Shown: positions 16,478 to 26,460 of the stretch, one piece after another
Layout: each line of letters starts with the position of its first letter
How positions within the stretch are numbered: position 1 is the first letter of the stretch
Origin: Halodesulfovibrio sp.
Lineage (GTDB): Bacteria; Desulfobacterota; Desulfovibrionia; Desulfovibrionales; Desulfovibrionaceae
DNA: 64,000 nt
Direction: 5' to 3'
Assembly: GCF_015482765.1 (NCBI RefSeq)
Contig: NZ_JADMLB010000059.1
Location: 62,001 to 126,000 of the forward strand
Notes under the pieces: model-generated
The model's database searches: none
The model's input: only the letters and a program-made list of their open reading frames with translations
What the model was told of the DNA's origin: nothing
Made by a program: the position numbers and the translations under genes

Positions 16478-16522
16478 TGTCTAAACAAAATATATCTAAG
16501 TGTCATTAATCGGTCATGGCTA

Positions 16523-17170
16523 CTAATAGTCGCGTGCTGACCAGACAATTTTTCCAATCATTCGGAAAGAGAGAAGTTCATCTCCTTGAATGGTGATTGG
16601 TGAATAACTTGGGTTATCACTAAGTAAAGTTATTTTTCCATGTTCCGCCGCAACTCTTTTTACCATGATAGAATCTTCAATTCCGACGGCATAAATACAA
16701 TTTGAACGTAATGTTGTTTGAGATTGGTCAACCAACACGGTGTCACCTTGCAAAATGAAAGGCTCCATGCTGTCACCAATAACATCCATAAGAACCATGG
16801 TTGAAGGAGTGCCTTTTTGTGCTAGCCAAGATTCTTTGAAAACATGTTCTTCTATTGGAGTGGCTTCAACTTCATATGAGCCATCACCAGCACATAATCT
16901 AGCAAAAACCTTCGGTACAAAAAATGTGTCAGAATTGTTTTCAGCGTTGTTGACCGGAGCCTGTGGTTCGCCCTTTCCAAATTCAAGCCAATCGGCTGAC
17001 AGTTTGAAAGAGCGGGATAATGCAAGAACCCATTTTTGAGGAATAGAATTTCTGCGTTTAGCCTGAGTGATAGCGGAACGGTTGACTCCTAGCGCTTTTG
17101 CAAGGTCGTGTTGCGAAGCAATAGGAGTGTTTTCTTTTACCCGCGTGAAAAATGTGTTGAAATCTATCAT
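16523..17170 (-). CDS. CI/LexA-like repressor with S24 peptidase domain
   Basis: The 215-residue protein has an N-terminal phage-type helix-turn-helix (residues 17-40, SQHDLAKALGVNRSAITQAK). The C-terminal S24 domain carries the catalytic Ser in GDSMEPF and Lys in IMVKRV, expected to self-cleave with RecA or to act as a dimerisation module. Such proteins control prophages or SOS-like responses. Palindromic AT-rich DNA upstream (about 17215-17250) could be its operator. No other phage genes flank it, except perhaps the small zinc-ribbon gene, so this may be a remnant or a domesticated regulator. Confidence 0.88.
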   Translation of the reverse strand: MIDFNTFFTRVKENTPIASQHDLAKALGVNRSAITQAKRRNSIPQKWVLALSRSFKLSADWLEFGKGEPQAPVNNAENNSDTFFVPKVFARLCAGDGSYEVEATPIEEHVFKESWLAQKGTPSTMVLMDVIGDSMEPFILQGDTVLVDQSQTTLRSNCIYAVGIEDSIMVKRVAAEHGKITLLSDNPSYSPITIQGDELLSFRMIGKIVWSARDY

Positions 17171-17281
17171 AAGTTACTCATAGGTTCTGGGCATAGTTAG
17201 AGCACCATTTGATGCGTGTTGATATATATAAACATAGCGAAAACTTTTTTCAATCATAAAAAGTACAACGTATAAAAATGA

Positions 17282-17319
17282 CAAAAAGCCTCCTCACAAT
17301 TGTGAGAAGGCTTTTTGTT
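17282..17319 (-). terminator. Intrinsic terminator of the mutS unit
   Basis: AAAAAGCCT pairs with AGGCTTTTT and the inner CTCACAATTGTGAG is itself palindromic, giving a long stem with one mismatch. Flanking A and T runs make it work in both directions. Confidence 0.88.
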
Positions 17320-17344
17320 TCAATTGAGGCAATCAGCTGATTGA

Positions 17345-17788
17345 CTACGGCATCTGGACAAAGATTTCTCCACTGCTGGAGTCAGGCATGCCGAAGTATC
17401 TGCTTTTTGCAGTAACTTTAAGACGATACAGAGTGGATATCTGGGTAGGGCAGATTACAGTATTAAATACACCACCGCTGCTGATCAGTCCAAGTTCATT
17501 AGGTGTGAAGGTAAATTCTTCATCGCTCTGGAAAGGACAGCCTGGACAATCTGCTTGATCACCTGCTTTCTGAATCTCAATCAAGAGTTCATCAACGTTT
17601 CGAACATTACCGGATATTTTCCCAGATACATTAATACAAGGGCTTTTTACCGAGGTTTTGATGTCTTCAAGTTCAAAAAGATCGGCTGAGCTTGCTGGTG
17701 TTGGATCGCTTTTAAATCCACAGCCTGCTGCGGTGAGTAAAAGGATACAGCCTGCCATCAGGCATACAAGGCGTTTAGTTGGCGTCAT
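17345..17788 (-). CDS. Predicted lipoprotein following mutS
   Basis: A 147-residue protein with an N-terminal signal and lipobox LTAAGC (Cys23). The mature part holds four more cysteines (one in KSPCINV, two in DCPGCPF, one in VICPTQ), which could form disulfides in the periplasm, and looks mostly beta. No known family is recognised. The first 14 bases overlap the end of mutS, so it is transcribed and probably translationally coupled with it, though no functional link to mismatch repair is apparent. Confidence 0.75.
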   Translation of the reverse strand: MTPTKRLVCLMAGCILLLTAAGCGFKSDPTPASSADLFELEDIKTSVKSPCINVSGKISGNVRNVDELLIEIQKAGDQADCPGCPFQSDEEFTFTPNELGLISSGGVFNTVICPTQISTLYRLKVTAKSRYFGMPDSSSGEIFVQMP

Positions 17789-20492
17789 TTTGTTCTCCCC
17801 ACAAGAGCTTCCACTCTGTAAGTTGTTTTAATGCATCCATAGGAGTCATGTTGTTAGTATCTAAATCTTTCAATGCAGTTACAAGAGGATGATCTATCGG
17901 TTCCGTGTTCGCAGGTGGAGTTTTGGCCGTCTTACTTTTTACAGGTGTTTCCGGCATACCGGGAAGCAGGCCTGCCATAGTGGCGGCAACTTTGACCTGA
18001 TTTGAATTTTGTGAATTACTTTCGAGAGATGCGAGAACTTCTTTTGCTCTTTTTACAACATTAGCAGGTACTCCTGCAAGGTTCGCAACTTCAATGCCGT
18101 AACTTCTATCAGAAGGTCCCGGAACCAATCTTCTGAGGAAAACGATTTCGCCTCCCCATTCTTTAATGGCAATGTTCATATTGTGAACACCGGCGATTTT
18201 TCCTTCGAGTGCGGTGAGTTCATGGTAGTGGGTTGCGAATAGAGTCCGAATTCCTTCAGACTTTCTACAAAGTTCTTCAACTACAGCCCAAGCAAGTGAT
18301 AAGCCGTCAAAGGTTGAAGTGCCACGTCCAATCTCATCGAGAATAATGAGGCTGCGCTTAGTCGCTTGTCGTAAAATACGAGCAGTTTCCATCATTTCTA
18401 CCATAAACGTGGACTGCCCTTGTGCAAGGTTGTCTGAAGCGCCCACTCGAGAGAAGATTCTATCAGCTATTCCAATACTTGCTTCTCGTGCAGGGACAAA
18501 AGACCCCATTTGAGCCAAAATGCAGATAATTGCCATTTGGCGCAATACGGTAGATTTACCTGCCATGTTTGGACCGGTTATGAGTAGAAGTTTACGCTTG
18601 TTGTCGACACGCAAGTCGTTTGGGATGAAGTTCGAACTTCCTTGAACAGCTTCGACTACTGGATGGCGACCGTCCTTAATAGAAATATCTGTTTCATTAT
18701 GTAAAGACGGTTTTGTCCAGTTCCACTTCCGTGCTGCTTCGGCAAGGCTTTGCCAATAATCAAGTCCGGCCAGAACATCAGCCATAAAAAGTAGACGTGA
18801 ACGAGCATCGGCAATGGTTTCGCGCATTTTTTGGAATAACTTATACTCAAGGCTTTTTCGTTTATCCGTAGCTGCAAGGAGTTTTTCTTCCAGCTCTTTT
18901 AGCTTAGGTGTTGAGTACCTTTCGGAGTTCGCGAGTGTTTGCCTGCGTACAAAATATTCTGGGACATCTGCAACTGAGCCTTTGGGGACATCAAAAAAGT
19001 AGCCGAAGACTCGGTTGTACTTCAGTTTCATTTTTTGAATGCCTGTCGCACTTTGTTCTTCCTGAAGGAGTTCTTCCAGTTTGGATTCACCGTGTTCACT
19101 TAACTCAATGAGTTCGTTCAGATCTTCATGGAACCCGTGTTTAAATAGCCCACCTTCTGTAATAAGGTGCGGTGGGTTATCCACAAACGCTTTTTCAAGT
19201 AGTTCATGATAATCTGATAGGTTGTCCCAGTGTTTGAGCAATTTGGTAAGCCAAGGAGGAAGCGTAAGTTGTTGCTCGTCATCCATAGTAGAGTATTGCT
19301 CGGATGCACCCGGAACAGTTTCAAGAATTTTACGAACGGTCGGAAGCGTGCTGATACTTTGACGTAAAGCGACAAAATCTTTTGGTGCTGCTCGGTTAAG
19401 TTGTATGCGTGTGCTGAGTCGTTCTAAATCGTACACAAGGTCGAGGGCAGAGCGGATATCTTTGCGCAATGCATCGTGCGTAAAGAAGTACTCAACTGCA
19501 TCTTGTGTTTCTATGATTGGAGTTGTGTCTCTCCAAGGATGACGCATTCGTTCAGCAAGGAGGCGTCCCCCCATAGGAGTGAGAGTGTGATCCAAGACTT
19601 GCCAAAGTGTTCCAAGACCTTTTCTTCCATCAAGGGTTTTAAATAACTCGAGATTCTTTTCAGTAATGTCATCAAGTATCAGATGTTTTGAAAGGTTCAG
19701 CGGTTTAAATCTGGAGAGATGGGTTAGTTCACTTTTTTGTGTCAATTTCAGGTAGGTAAGGAGGGCTCCACACGAACGAACCAGCTCATTACTTTTTTCA
19801 AGACCCAGTGCTCCAAGTTCGACGATGTTTTGTGATTCTAAAATTTTTTCTGTGCTGCGTTTCAGATCAAAAAAAGCTTTAGCTGGCTTTTTAAGAATAA
19901 TAGTATTTGTCAACGCAAATGAAGGAGGTGGAGTTAAATCTTCAGGGATAATCAGTTCCCTAGGACTCATTTTTTGTGCCCATTGCCAGAGGTCCGGCTG
20001 TTTTTTCAACTGCATTCCAGACCAGTCGCCAGTAGAGTAGTCAACCCAGGCAAGTCCACCGCTGTTTGTTTTAGAGTCCCAGCAAAGTGCGCCTAAAAAG
20101 TTGTGCCCTTTAGCAACTAAGTTGACATCTTCAACAACAGTACCAGGAGTTAAAATTCGTTTAACTTCACGTTTAACAAGCCCTTTTGCCTCACGTGGAT
20201 CTTCGACTTGTTCGCAGATAGCGACATTGTGTCCTTTTGCGAGAAGCTTAGGCAAGTACGTTTCCACTGCGTGGTAAGGGACACCGCACATTGGGATTCT
20301 AAACTCAGAGTTTGAGCTGCTTCTGCTTGTAAGCGTAATCTGAAGGTCGCGAGCTGCAACTTCAGCGTCTTCAAAGAATAGTTCGTAAAAATCTCCCATG
20401 CGGTAAAAGAGGAGACAATGTGGATACTGGTCCTTGATTTGAAGGTACTGCTCCATCATGGGAGTCAGTTTAGTAGGGCGATTTGCAGTCAT
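17775..20492 (-). CDS. mutS: DNA mismatch repair protein MutS
   Basis: The 905-residue protein recognises base mismatches and small loops and recruits MutL. The N-terminal mismatch-binding domain has [11 protein letters not shown], containing the Phe-x-Glu wedge, near residue 33. The core and lever domains follow, and the ABC ATPase has Walker [10 protein letters not shown], Walker [13 protein letters not shown] and the ATHYHEL switch. A helix-turn-helix follows, and the C-terminal tail (about residue 850 on) carries a short dimer/tetramer motif. The length is slightly above E. coli. The start lacks a good ribosome site but aligns well ([16 protein letters not shown]). Confidence 0.97.
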   Translation of the reverse strand: MTANRPTKLTPMMEQYLQIKDQYPHCLLFYRMGDFYELFFEDAEVAARDLQITLTSRSSSNSEFRIPMCGVPYHAVETYLPKLLAKGHNVAICEQVEDPREAKGLVKREVKRILTPGTVVEDVNLVAKGHNFLGALCWDSKTNSGGLAWVDYSTGDWSGMQLKKQPDLWQWAQKMSPRELIIPEDLTPPPSFALTNTIILKKPAKAFFDLKRSTEKILESQNIVELGALGLEKSNELVRSCGALLTYLKLTQKSELTHLSRFKPLNLSKHLILDDITEKNLELFKTLDGRKGLGTLWQVLDHTLTPMGGRLLAERMRHPWRDTTPIIETQDAVEYFFTHDALRKDIRSALDLVYDLERLSTRIQLNRAAPKDFVALRQSISTLPTVRKILETVPGASEQYSTMDDEQQLTLPPWLTKLLKHWDNLSDYHELLEKAFVDNPPHLITEGGLFKHGFHEDLNELIELSEHGESKLEELLQEEQSATGIQKMKLKYNRVFGYFFDVPKGSVADVPEYFVRRQTLANSERYSTPKLKELEEKLLAATDKRKSLEYKLFQKMRETIADARSRLLFMADVLAGLDYWQSLAEAARKWNWTKPSLHNETDISIKDGRHPVVEAVQGSSNFIPNDLRVDNKRKLLLITGPNMAGKSTVLRQMAIICILAQMGSFVPAREASIGIADRIFSRVGASDNLAQGQSTFMVEMMETARILRQATKRSLIILDEIGRGTSTFDGLSLAWAVVEELCRKSEGIRTLFATHYHELTALEGKIAGVHNMNIAIKEWGGEIVFLRRLVPGPSDRSYGIEVANLAGVPANVVKRAKEVLASLESNSQNSNQVKVAATMAGLLPGMPETPVKSKTAKTPPANTEPIDHPLVTALKDLDTNNMTPMDALKQLTEWKLLWGEQNDAN

Positions 20493-20564
20493 TATAATAA
20501 TCGGATGTCAAAATGTTTGCGTTGCAGCATGGGAGCCATGCCAGCGTGTTCCCTGTATATATAG

Positions 20565-20602
20565 GTGAAAAATGGCGTTGCCCAGAGACAACGCCATTTT
20601 CT
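20565..20602 (-). terminator. Intrinsic terminator of the HIT-lapA-lapB unit
   Basis: AAAATGGCGTTG (20569-20580) pairs with CAACGCCATTTT (20589-20600), a 12-bp stem with an 8-base loop; on the minus strand it is followed by TTTTTC. Confidence 0.85.
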
Positions 20603-20630
20603 GAAACAAAGTATGGTTAAGCGTTTAAAA

Positions 20631-21728
20631 TTAATCCTGAAGATGGATTCTAAACGCCGCTGTATGCCAGTTTCTACACTTAGGACAGCTGTAAAAAGTT
20701 TCGAGTCGCCTGATGCCACAATGGCTGCATACAAAACGTTTTACATTGCCAATTTGATTTACAAAGAAACTGAGTTGATTTTTAAAAACCGGTGAAAGCG
20801 GTTGTTCATTCATGGCAAGGCCTAATAACTCCATACGGGCAGCCCAAAAGTTTGGGTTTAGCACCATGGTTTTAGCAAGCCATGCATTGGCCTCTTCAAT
20901 GTTTCCATCATAAATGTGAAAACGTGCGCAGTAGTACTGGACAATGATATCCGGTTCCTGCGTGTCGAGAACTTCAACAACAATTTTACAAAGGTTGGTT
21001 GCAAAGTCATCTCCGCAAGTGTCTGCGTACGTATCGAGAGACGTATAAATGTGTTCGAGCATTAAAAAGCGCATGCTTGGTGTAATATTAGCCAGACCGT
21101 CTTTTAGAATGGAATGGCATTTGCGAACTTCGCACTTCTGTGCAGCGAGTGTGAATTTCGCAATCCAAGCTTCAACAGAGCCTTTGTAAATACGCAAAGC
21201 TTTATTGAACGATTTTTTAGCTTCGCTTTCATTACCAAGAGACAGAAGGTCTTCACCGTGGAGTACCATATAGTGGGATTGCCCTATACGGTGTCCTAAC
21301 TTTCCATATAGTCTGGAAGCATCGAGGAAGTTTCCGACTTCAGCATAAAGTACAGCCAGTGATTGAAGGATTTCTTCAGTATCACCCGCGAGCTTTTGTG
21401 CACGCTCAAAAGATTGAAGTGCTCTGTCCATGAAACCACCGCGTCGGTAGTCATGCCCAAGTTCAAGAAAAGCTCGAACTCTAAACTCTTCGTCAAGGCC
21501 GGGGCGAGCAATCAAATTGTTTCGCAGTTGAACTGCGCGTTCAATATCACCTTGAGCGCGATAGAGGTTTCCGAGAGCAATATAGATCTCGACAGCGTCA
21601 GGATCGTTGCGAACCGCTCGGGACAGTTCTGCAATAGTTTCCTTGGTATCGCGTTCGCCGTGGGGTGTTTCAAGCGTTGCAGGAACAGTTTTCTTTTTAC
21701 CAGGAATCAATCGACTCAGCATGGACAT
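20631..21728 (-). CDS. lapB: LapB/YciM-like TPR protein with rubredoxin-type metal site
   Basis: A 365-residue protein of tandem TPR hairpins (about residues 30-310) ending in a rubredoxin-like zinc or iron site, FVCSHCGIRR...YSCPKCRNW, the hallmark of LapB/YciM. In enterobacteria LapB works with FtsH to tune LpxC turnover and so LPS level. The usual N-terminal membrane helix is missing: residues 1-30 are basic and polar, so anchoring probably depends on LapA, encoded 23 bases upstream. GGAGGG precedes the start at MSMLSRL. The absence of an own anchor is a difference from E. coli worth noting. Confidence 0.88.
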   Translation of the reverse strand: MSMLSRLIPGKKKTVPATLETPHGERDTKETIAELSRAVRNDPDAVEIYIALGNLYRAQGDIERAVQLRNNLIARPGLDEEFRVRAFLELGHDYRRGGFMDRALQSFERAQKLAGDTEEILQSLAVLYAEVGNFLDASRLYGKLGHRIGQSHYMVLHGEDLLSLGNESEAKKSFNKALRIYKGSVEAWIAKFTLAAQKCEVRKCHSILKDGLANITPSMRFLMLEHIYTSLDTYADTCGDDFATNLCKIVVEVLDTQEPDIIVQYYCARFHIYDGNIEEANAWLAKTMVLNPNFWAARMELLGLAMNEQPLSPVFKNQLSFFVNQIGNVKRFVCSHCGIRRLETFYSCPKCRNWHTAAFRIHLQD

Positions 21729-21751
21729 TGGCTGCCCTCCGTAAGTTGCGC

Positions 21752-22126
21752 TTACGCCTCAGTGTCTTTTTCTGGAGTACCTTCAGATTCAGGCTCAATC
21801 TCAGGCAGATTTGCTTTTTCATCAAGAGGGTTAGTACGAAGAGCGTTTACTTCTTTTTCAAGTTTTTTAATCTGCTTGCGTGCTTTTCGGATAGCAGAAC
21901 CGAGGCGTACGCGTTCGAGCAGGAAGAAGAAAGTAACTGCAAAGGCGCCAAAAACAAAAGCACCAAGAATGAGAAAGTAAATTGGAAGTGGAATAGTTTC
22001 CCAAGATTGGTAGAGCAGGTCAACTTTCAGAGTAATAGCCTGAGAAAGTTCAGCTGTGTTCTGCTGGAAGAAAACCATACAGAGGAAAAATACCACAACA
22101 AGCAAAAGCACCTTAATAAAACGCAT
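21752..22126 (-). CDS. lapA: LapA-domain inner membrane protein
   Basis: The 124-residue protein has two membrane helices (about residues 3-22 and 43-66) and a cytosolic coiled coil (RKARKQIKKLEKEVNAL) with an acidic end, the form of LapA (DUF1049). It is thought to hold LapB at the membrane. AAGGAG seven bases before the ATG at 22126 selects this start over one 13 codons upstream that would overlap the HIT gene. It sits between the HIT gene and lapB in one transcript. Confidence 0.88.
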   Translation of the reverse strand: MRFIKVLLLVVVFFLCMVFFQQNTAELSQAITLKVDLLYQSWETIPLPIYFLILGAFVFGAFAVTFFFLLERVRLGSAIRKARKQIKKLEKEVNALRTNPLDEKANLPEIEPESEGTPEKDTEA

Positions 22127-22148
22127 AGACAACTCCTTATTACACGCC

Positions 22149-22634
22149 CTACGGCAGGTCATCAAATTTTGGTTTCAGTTTAGCATAGGTACTCTGAAGA
22201 TGCTCAGAGATAAGCCGTACATCGGCACATGTTGCCATAAAGGAAGAGTCGCCTTCCCATCGTGGAACAATGTGGTAGTGAAGATGCTCTCGGATGCCGG
22301 CACCAGCGGAAGTACCAAGGTTGAGACCGATGTTGACCCCAGAAGGGTTAAATGTTTCTCGAATAATAGTGGTGGATACTTGTAACAAATCCATTAACTC
22401 ATGCGTCACATCAGCAGCAAGTTTGGTTATACAATCCGTATGCTTATACGGCATAACCATGATGTGCCCAGTGTTGTATGGATATTTATTCATGATGATG
22501 AAGTTTTTTTTGCCTCGATATAAAATCAGGCGTTCTTCATCTTCGTCAGTATGGTCAGGAATGCAAAATACGCATGTATCAGGTTTGGGGCCTAGAATGT
22601 AGTCAATGCGCCACGGCGCCCACATATGTTGCAT
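22149..22634 (-). CDS. HIT-family nucleotide hydrolase/phosphorylase
   Basis: The 161-residue cytosolic protein has the histidine triad HLHYHIVPRW near residue 117 and the Zn-type CVFC pair near residue 22, as in the Ap4A phosphorylase-like/FHIT branch. It probably cleaves dinucleoside polyphosphates or nucleotide conjugates. It is the first gene of the unit with lapA and lapB; the link to LPS control is positional only. Confidence 0.92.
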   Translation of the reverse strand: MQHMWAPWRIDYILGPKPDTCVFCIPDHTDEDEERLILYRGKKNFIIMNKYPYNTGHIMVMPYKHTDCITKLAADVTHELMDLLQVSTTIIRETFNPSGVNIGLNLGTSAGAGIREHLHYHIVPRWEGDSSFMATCADVRLISEHLQSTYAKLKPKFDDLP

Positions 22635-22849
22635 GATAAGTCCTAATGTCTTTCTGAATGAGTCGGGGAAAATTGTTCGGTTTTTATGAATCGTGGTGAG
22701 TCATCGCATATGCCGTACAATCCTATCATTATTATCCCTTGCCGATTTACACGGGAAGCGCCGGAAGAGCAAGATTAAGGTTGCAAAAAAGAGGTTGCCG
22801 ATTCTCGTATTCATCACGCAGCATCATAGTTTTTCTGGGTAACTGTCTA
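22635..22849. other. Intergenic region with a 22-codon open frame
   Basis: The only notable content is a plus-strand frame at 22710-22778 starting MPYNPIIIIPCRF, which resembles the first strand of a nucleotidyltransferase such as KdsB (IIPARY) but stops after 22 residues and lacks the following GKPL motif. The ribosome site is weak. It may be chance or a very short remnant. Confidence 0.2.
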
Positions 22850-25522
22850 TTATTGCCTAGCTTTTAGCATGCGGTAGGCAAAGTCAAGTTGTTCCTGTCT
22901 TGTCTTTACTCTTTCATCGAGCTTCGCAAACAGCGTTTTTCGCAACACTTCTCCGAAGACCGGACCTGGGGTAAAACCAAGGAGCTGCAGGTCTGACCCT
23001 GTTATGTCGAGTGTAGTGTTTCGTAAGTAGGCAAGGAAATGAGAAATATGTTTTTTTACCATTTCCGACTTTGTTCGAGCCATAATGTAGAGCACTCCCT
23101 CAAGTGGAATTGGTGCAAGTGTTTTATATAACTCGCTATATGCTCCTTCAGGAATTCTGCTGACGTGGTTAGTTACGGAGTTAACAGTTTCGCGCAGTTC
23201 CATAAAGTCAGCATGCTGTTTGGGTGCTAAGTTTAGTCGCTCCAAAACTTCTTCGACAACGTCAGCCTTAGAGGCGGAGGTTAGCCCAAGGAGGTATATA
23301 ATCCAAGGGGCCGGTGAAGGCTCTGTATACAGCATGCGATACCATTCTACGACTTTTTCAATCTCTTTAAGGACAATGTTTTTATTAGGAGCAAGCTTTA
23401 GTGCTGGATGTATGGCTTCTAATACTGAAAAGTCCTGCATTCTGACGAGAGACTGGTAGGGGCTGACCTCGTTAAATATCGATTGTAGTTCGTGGAAAAT
23501 TCGAGAGCCGCTTAATTTAGTAATTAACTTAAGTTGTAGCGCATTTTTTATAAGTTTTGTTGTTTGAGGCCCAATAGCAAATTCAAATCGTGTTTCAAAT
23601 CTGATTGCACGTAAGATTCGGGTAGGATCTTCAACAAAACTTAGAGAATGTAACACACGGATTAATTTGTCACGAATGTCTTTCTGAGCTCCGAAGAAAT
23701 CGATTAATTTACCGAACTTATCGTGGCTGAGTTGAATAGCTAAAGCGTTTATTGTGAAATCTCTGCGATATAAGTCCATTTTTATTGAAGATAGTTCAAC
23801 AGTAGGAAGGGACGCCGGCTGTTCGTAATATTCAAGACGTGCTGTCGCTACATCAAGACGTTCTTCTTCTCCTGCAGCATTCGTATATATAATGATAGCA
23901 GTTTTAAATTTTGTATGCTGCCTGACTCGTCCACCAAGTCGGTGAGCGAATTTTTTAGCAAAGGCTATGCCGTCTCCCTCTACAACCAAATCTAAATCAA
24001 GATTTTTTCTTCCTAAAAGTAAGTCACGGACAAAGCCACCCACGACATAAACTGCAACGTTAAGACGGTTACCAAGTTCACCCGCCATGGTAAGTAATTC
24101 AAAGTGATGTTCTGGTAATCGCTCTTTTAGCAGATGGAGTACATTTCGCTCTTTGGTTTTGTCAGCAAATAACTTGTCTGGGACGCGTGAAGGCTCTTCT
24201 ACAAGGGTATTGATCAAGTCAGTTCGGGTGATAACACCCATCAGTCTTGTATCAATAACTACAGGGACAAGGCGCTGCCGCTTGCCAACAATAATTTCCA
24301 TAACAGGGTATAGGTCATCATCAGGTTTTACGGTTTGGAATTTTCTGTTCATATACGTGCTGGCTGGCGCGCTGCCTAACCCGTGAGAACAGGCTCTAAC
24401 TGCTGTCTGATATTCAAGATATCCTGTAACGATCGGATTGGCAGTGCTTTCAAGAAGCGGAATCGCTTTTAACCCATAGCGATTCATGATTGATTCCGCC
24501 TTGCACATAGGTACTGTTTCGTATTCAAAAATTGCCGGAGCCGTCATATGCTCGCGAACGGTTTTTTCATGATGTATTGACGAATACAGCAGACCAAAAA
24601 GCTCATCCTTTACTTCAGATAATGGTTTGCTTTTTACAGAAGCAGAGGCTGCAAAGTTATGACCGCCGCCTCCCAGAGATTGGCAAATTTGTCCTACATT
24701 AACTGAGTGGATTTTACTTCTTGCTACAACTTGGACTCTGTCACTCATGCGGCATATGGCAAACAGTACTTTTATTTCCTGCATATCAATCATTTTATGA
24801 GCAAGCAGGGCAAAGTCACGGACATAATGCGGCACAGATGTTTCTGCAATAACAACAGGAATGCCGTTGATATCATGGGTTGTTGCAGATTCTAACAGAC
24901 TGTTAAGAATGGAAACTTGTTCAACCGTTAGTTCTCTCGTGGTTAGCTCGGAGATGGTATTAATATCCATCCCTTTTATTTTAAGCCAGCCGGCAGCTGC
25001 GAAGTCGTGTTCAGTTGTAGAGTTGAAAGAGAAAGAGCCCGTGTCTTCATAAATACCAAGGCCAAGCATTGTGGCTTCTTCTGGAGTTACGGTCAGCCCT
25101 TTTTCTTTAATTAAGAGAGTGATTATTGACGTAGCAGAGCCCCAAGGCTTTACAACAGATAAAGCAGCCGGAAGATCATCGTCGGAATCCGGATGATGAT
25201 CGTAAAGGTGTATTTCGATATCAGGGTTCTCAAGTGCTGGGGCTACATGAGTAATGCGTCCGCGTTGTCGGGTGTCAACGATCACTAATGTTTTGACAGT
25301 GGTGAAATCAATTTCTTTTGCATCTTTAAAGTTAAATAGGTAGGTCGCGCTTTCAATAAAAAAGTTTCGTAAGTTTGCTTCCTGAGAACCAGGAAACACC
25401 AACACTGCGTTGTCATAAAGTTTACTGGCAGCAACAATAGCAGCAAGGCAGTCGAAATCGGCATTAGCATGACCAGTGATAAGAACTGGAGCGGGGATGA
25501 GAGCTTTTGGGTTGGAACTCAC
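22850..25522 (-). CDS. tRNA nucleotidyltransferase fused to DHH and CBS domains
   Basis: An 890-residue cytosolic protein with four parts. First is an N-terminal DHH/DHHA1 phosphoesterase-like region (residues 10-310; GHANADFDCLAA, then DHHPDSDDD near 112, GGGGHNFAAS near 290). Two CBS domains follow (about 320-450). A class II nucleotidyltransferase head comes next (VVGGFVRDLLLG, then LDLDLVV, near 500-520; RRDFTINALA near 600), with a helical neck and body at the end. This architecture is known from A-adding enzymes and related proteins in deep-branching bacteria and delta-proteobacteria. A second nucleotidyltransferase (cca) is at 52.2 kb, so CCA addition may be split. The DHH part keeps most metal ligands and may still hydrolyse nucleotides. 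Confidence 0.9.
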   Translation of the reverse strand: MSSNPKALIPAPVLITGHANADFDCLAAIVAASKLYDNAVLVFPGSQEANLRNFFIESATYLFNFKDAKEIDFTTVKTLVIVDTRQRGRITHVAPALENPDIEIHLYDHHPDSDDDLPAALSVVKPWGSATSIITLLIKEKGLTVTPEEATMLGLGIYEDTGSFSFNSTTEHDFAAAGWLKIKGMDINTISELTTRELTVEQVSILNSLLESATTHDINGIPVVIAETSVPHYVRDFALLAHKMIDMQEIKVLFAICRMSDRVQVVARSKIHSVNVGQICQSLGGGGHNFAASASVKSKPLSEVKDELFGLLYSSIHHEKTVREHMTAPAIFEYETVPMCKAESIMNRYGLKAIPLLESTANPIVTGYLEYQTAVRACSHGLGSAPASTYMNRKFQTVKPDDDLYPVMEIIVGKRQRLVPVVIDTRLMGVITRTDLINTLVEEPSRVPDKLFADKTKERNVLHLLKERLPEHHFELLTMAGELGNRLNVAVYVVGGFVRDLLLGRKNLDLDLVVEGDGIAFAKKFAHRLGGRVRQHTKFKTAIIIYTNAAGEEERLDVATARLEYYEQPASLPTVELSSIKMDLYRRDFTINALAIQLSHDKFGKLIDFFGAQKDIRDKLIRVLHSLSFVEDPTRILRAIRFETRFEFAIGPQTTKLIKNALQLKLITKLSGSRIFHELQSIFNEVSPYQSLVRMQDFSVLEAIHPALKLAPNKNIVLKEIEKVVEWYRMLYTEPSPAPWIIYLLGLTSASKADVVEEVLERLNLAPKQHADFMELRETVNSVTNHVSRIPEGAYSELYKTLAPIPLEGVLYIMARTKSEMVKKHISHFLAYLRNTTLDITGSDLQLLGFTPGPVFGEVLRKTLFAKLDERVKTRQEQLDFAYRMLKARQ

Positions 25523-25524
25523 GG

Positions 25525-26442
25525 TTACATCCTTGAACGCGGGTGAAATTGCTTGTGAATTTGTCTTAGCCTGTCTGCCTGTACATGGGTGTATATCTCG
25601 GTTGCAGAAATATCGGTATGTCCAAGAAGAAGTTGTACTGTCCTTAGATCAGCTCCGCCATCTAGCAAATGTGTAGCAAAAGAATGTCTGAATGTGTGCG
25701 GTGAAACACTTTTATGCACCTCAGCTTTAAGGACATATCGTTGGACAAGTTTCCAGATAGCTTGTCGTGTTAGTCCTTTCCCGGAGCGATTTAAAAATAC
25801 GAAGTCTTCAATAGGAGCAAAGTGCGGACGCCAGTCTCTCATATAAAGTTGTAAAACCTGCATGGCTGCATTGTGCATTGGGACAATGCGATCCTTAGAG
25901 CCTTTACCATGAACTCGTAAAAGGCCGCTTTGAAGATCGAGATCTACCGGCTTTAATGTTACGCATTCTGTAACGCGTAATCCGGATGCATAAAGCAATT
26001 CAAGAATCGCACGATCACGAAATCCTAGTTTTTTCTTCATATCAGGTTGTTCAAGTATTGCTTGAACTTCTTCTACAGATAATACGTCTGGGAGTGTTTT
26101 AGGTAGCTTAGGATTTTCTAAGTATTGAACAGGATTAGCATTTAAGTAGCTTTCATCAAAACAATATCTGAAAAACCCTCTAAGCGCCGACAGATGTCGA
26201 GCGAGACTTCTACTGTTTAGACCTCCTCGGCGTAGATGCATAATGTAGAGGAAGATCGACTGATCGGTAACATCTTCGATGTTGTAGTTCTTATCTTCCA
26301 GAAAGAGCAGGAAACTGCGTAAGTCAGTTTCATATGAGGTTAACGTATTTTCTGAAAGACCTCGAGTCACAAGAAGGAATTGTAGGTAGCTGTCAACAAA
26401 TGGGTGACTGACAGGTGTTGGTTCGTGTGGAGTTGTGCTCAT
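25525..26442 (-). CDS. xerD: Tyrosine recombinase XerD
   Basis: A 305-residue site-specific recombinase with the SAM-like N-terminal domain and the catalytic residues Arg (ASGLRVTE), Lys, HTFRHSFATHLL, LLGHTDISAT and the nucleophile Tyr in TEIYTHVQ. It should resolve chromosome dimers at dif with XerC and FtsK; FtsK is also in this window. It is placed as XerD rather than XerC on overall form, without a tree. It lies two bases upstream of the DHH-CBS nucleotidyltransferase gene and is probably co-transcribed with it. Confidence 0.9.
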   Translation of the reverse strand: MSTTPHEPTPVSHPFVDSYLQFLLVTRGLSENTLTSYETDLRSFLLFLEDKNYNIEDVTDQSIFLYIMHLRRGGLNSRSLARHLSALRGFFRYCFDESYLNANPVQYLENPKLPKTLPDVLSVEEVQAILEQPDMKKKLGFRDRAILELLYASGLRVTECVTLKPVDLDLQSGLLRVHGKGSKDRIVPMHNAAMQVLQLYMRDWRPHFAPIEDFVFLNRSGKGLTRQAIWKLVQRYVLKAEVHKSVSPHTFRHSFATHLLDGGADLRTVQLLLGHTDISATEIYTHVQADRLRQIHKQFHPRSRM

Positions 26443-26460
26443 GATAACGTTTGCCTGCTG

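Noticed and set aside
15790-17170. A complete prophage integrated at tRNA-Gln
   Set aside because: Only a repressor and one small gene could be phage-derived; there is no integrase, structural gene or repeated tRNA end in the window. XerD at 25.5 kb is the housekeeping type.
21363-22183. Plus-strand open frames opposite lapB and lapA
   Set aside because: They are shadows of the leftward genes, overlapping coding sequence with recognised domains on the other strand.
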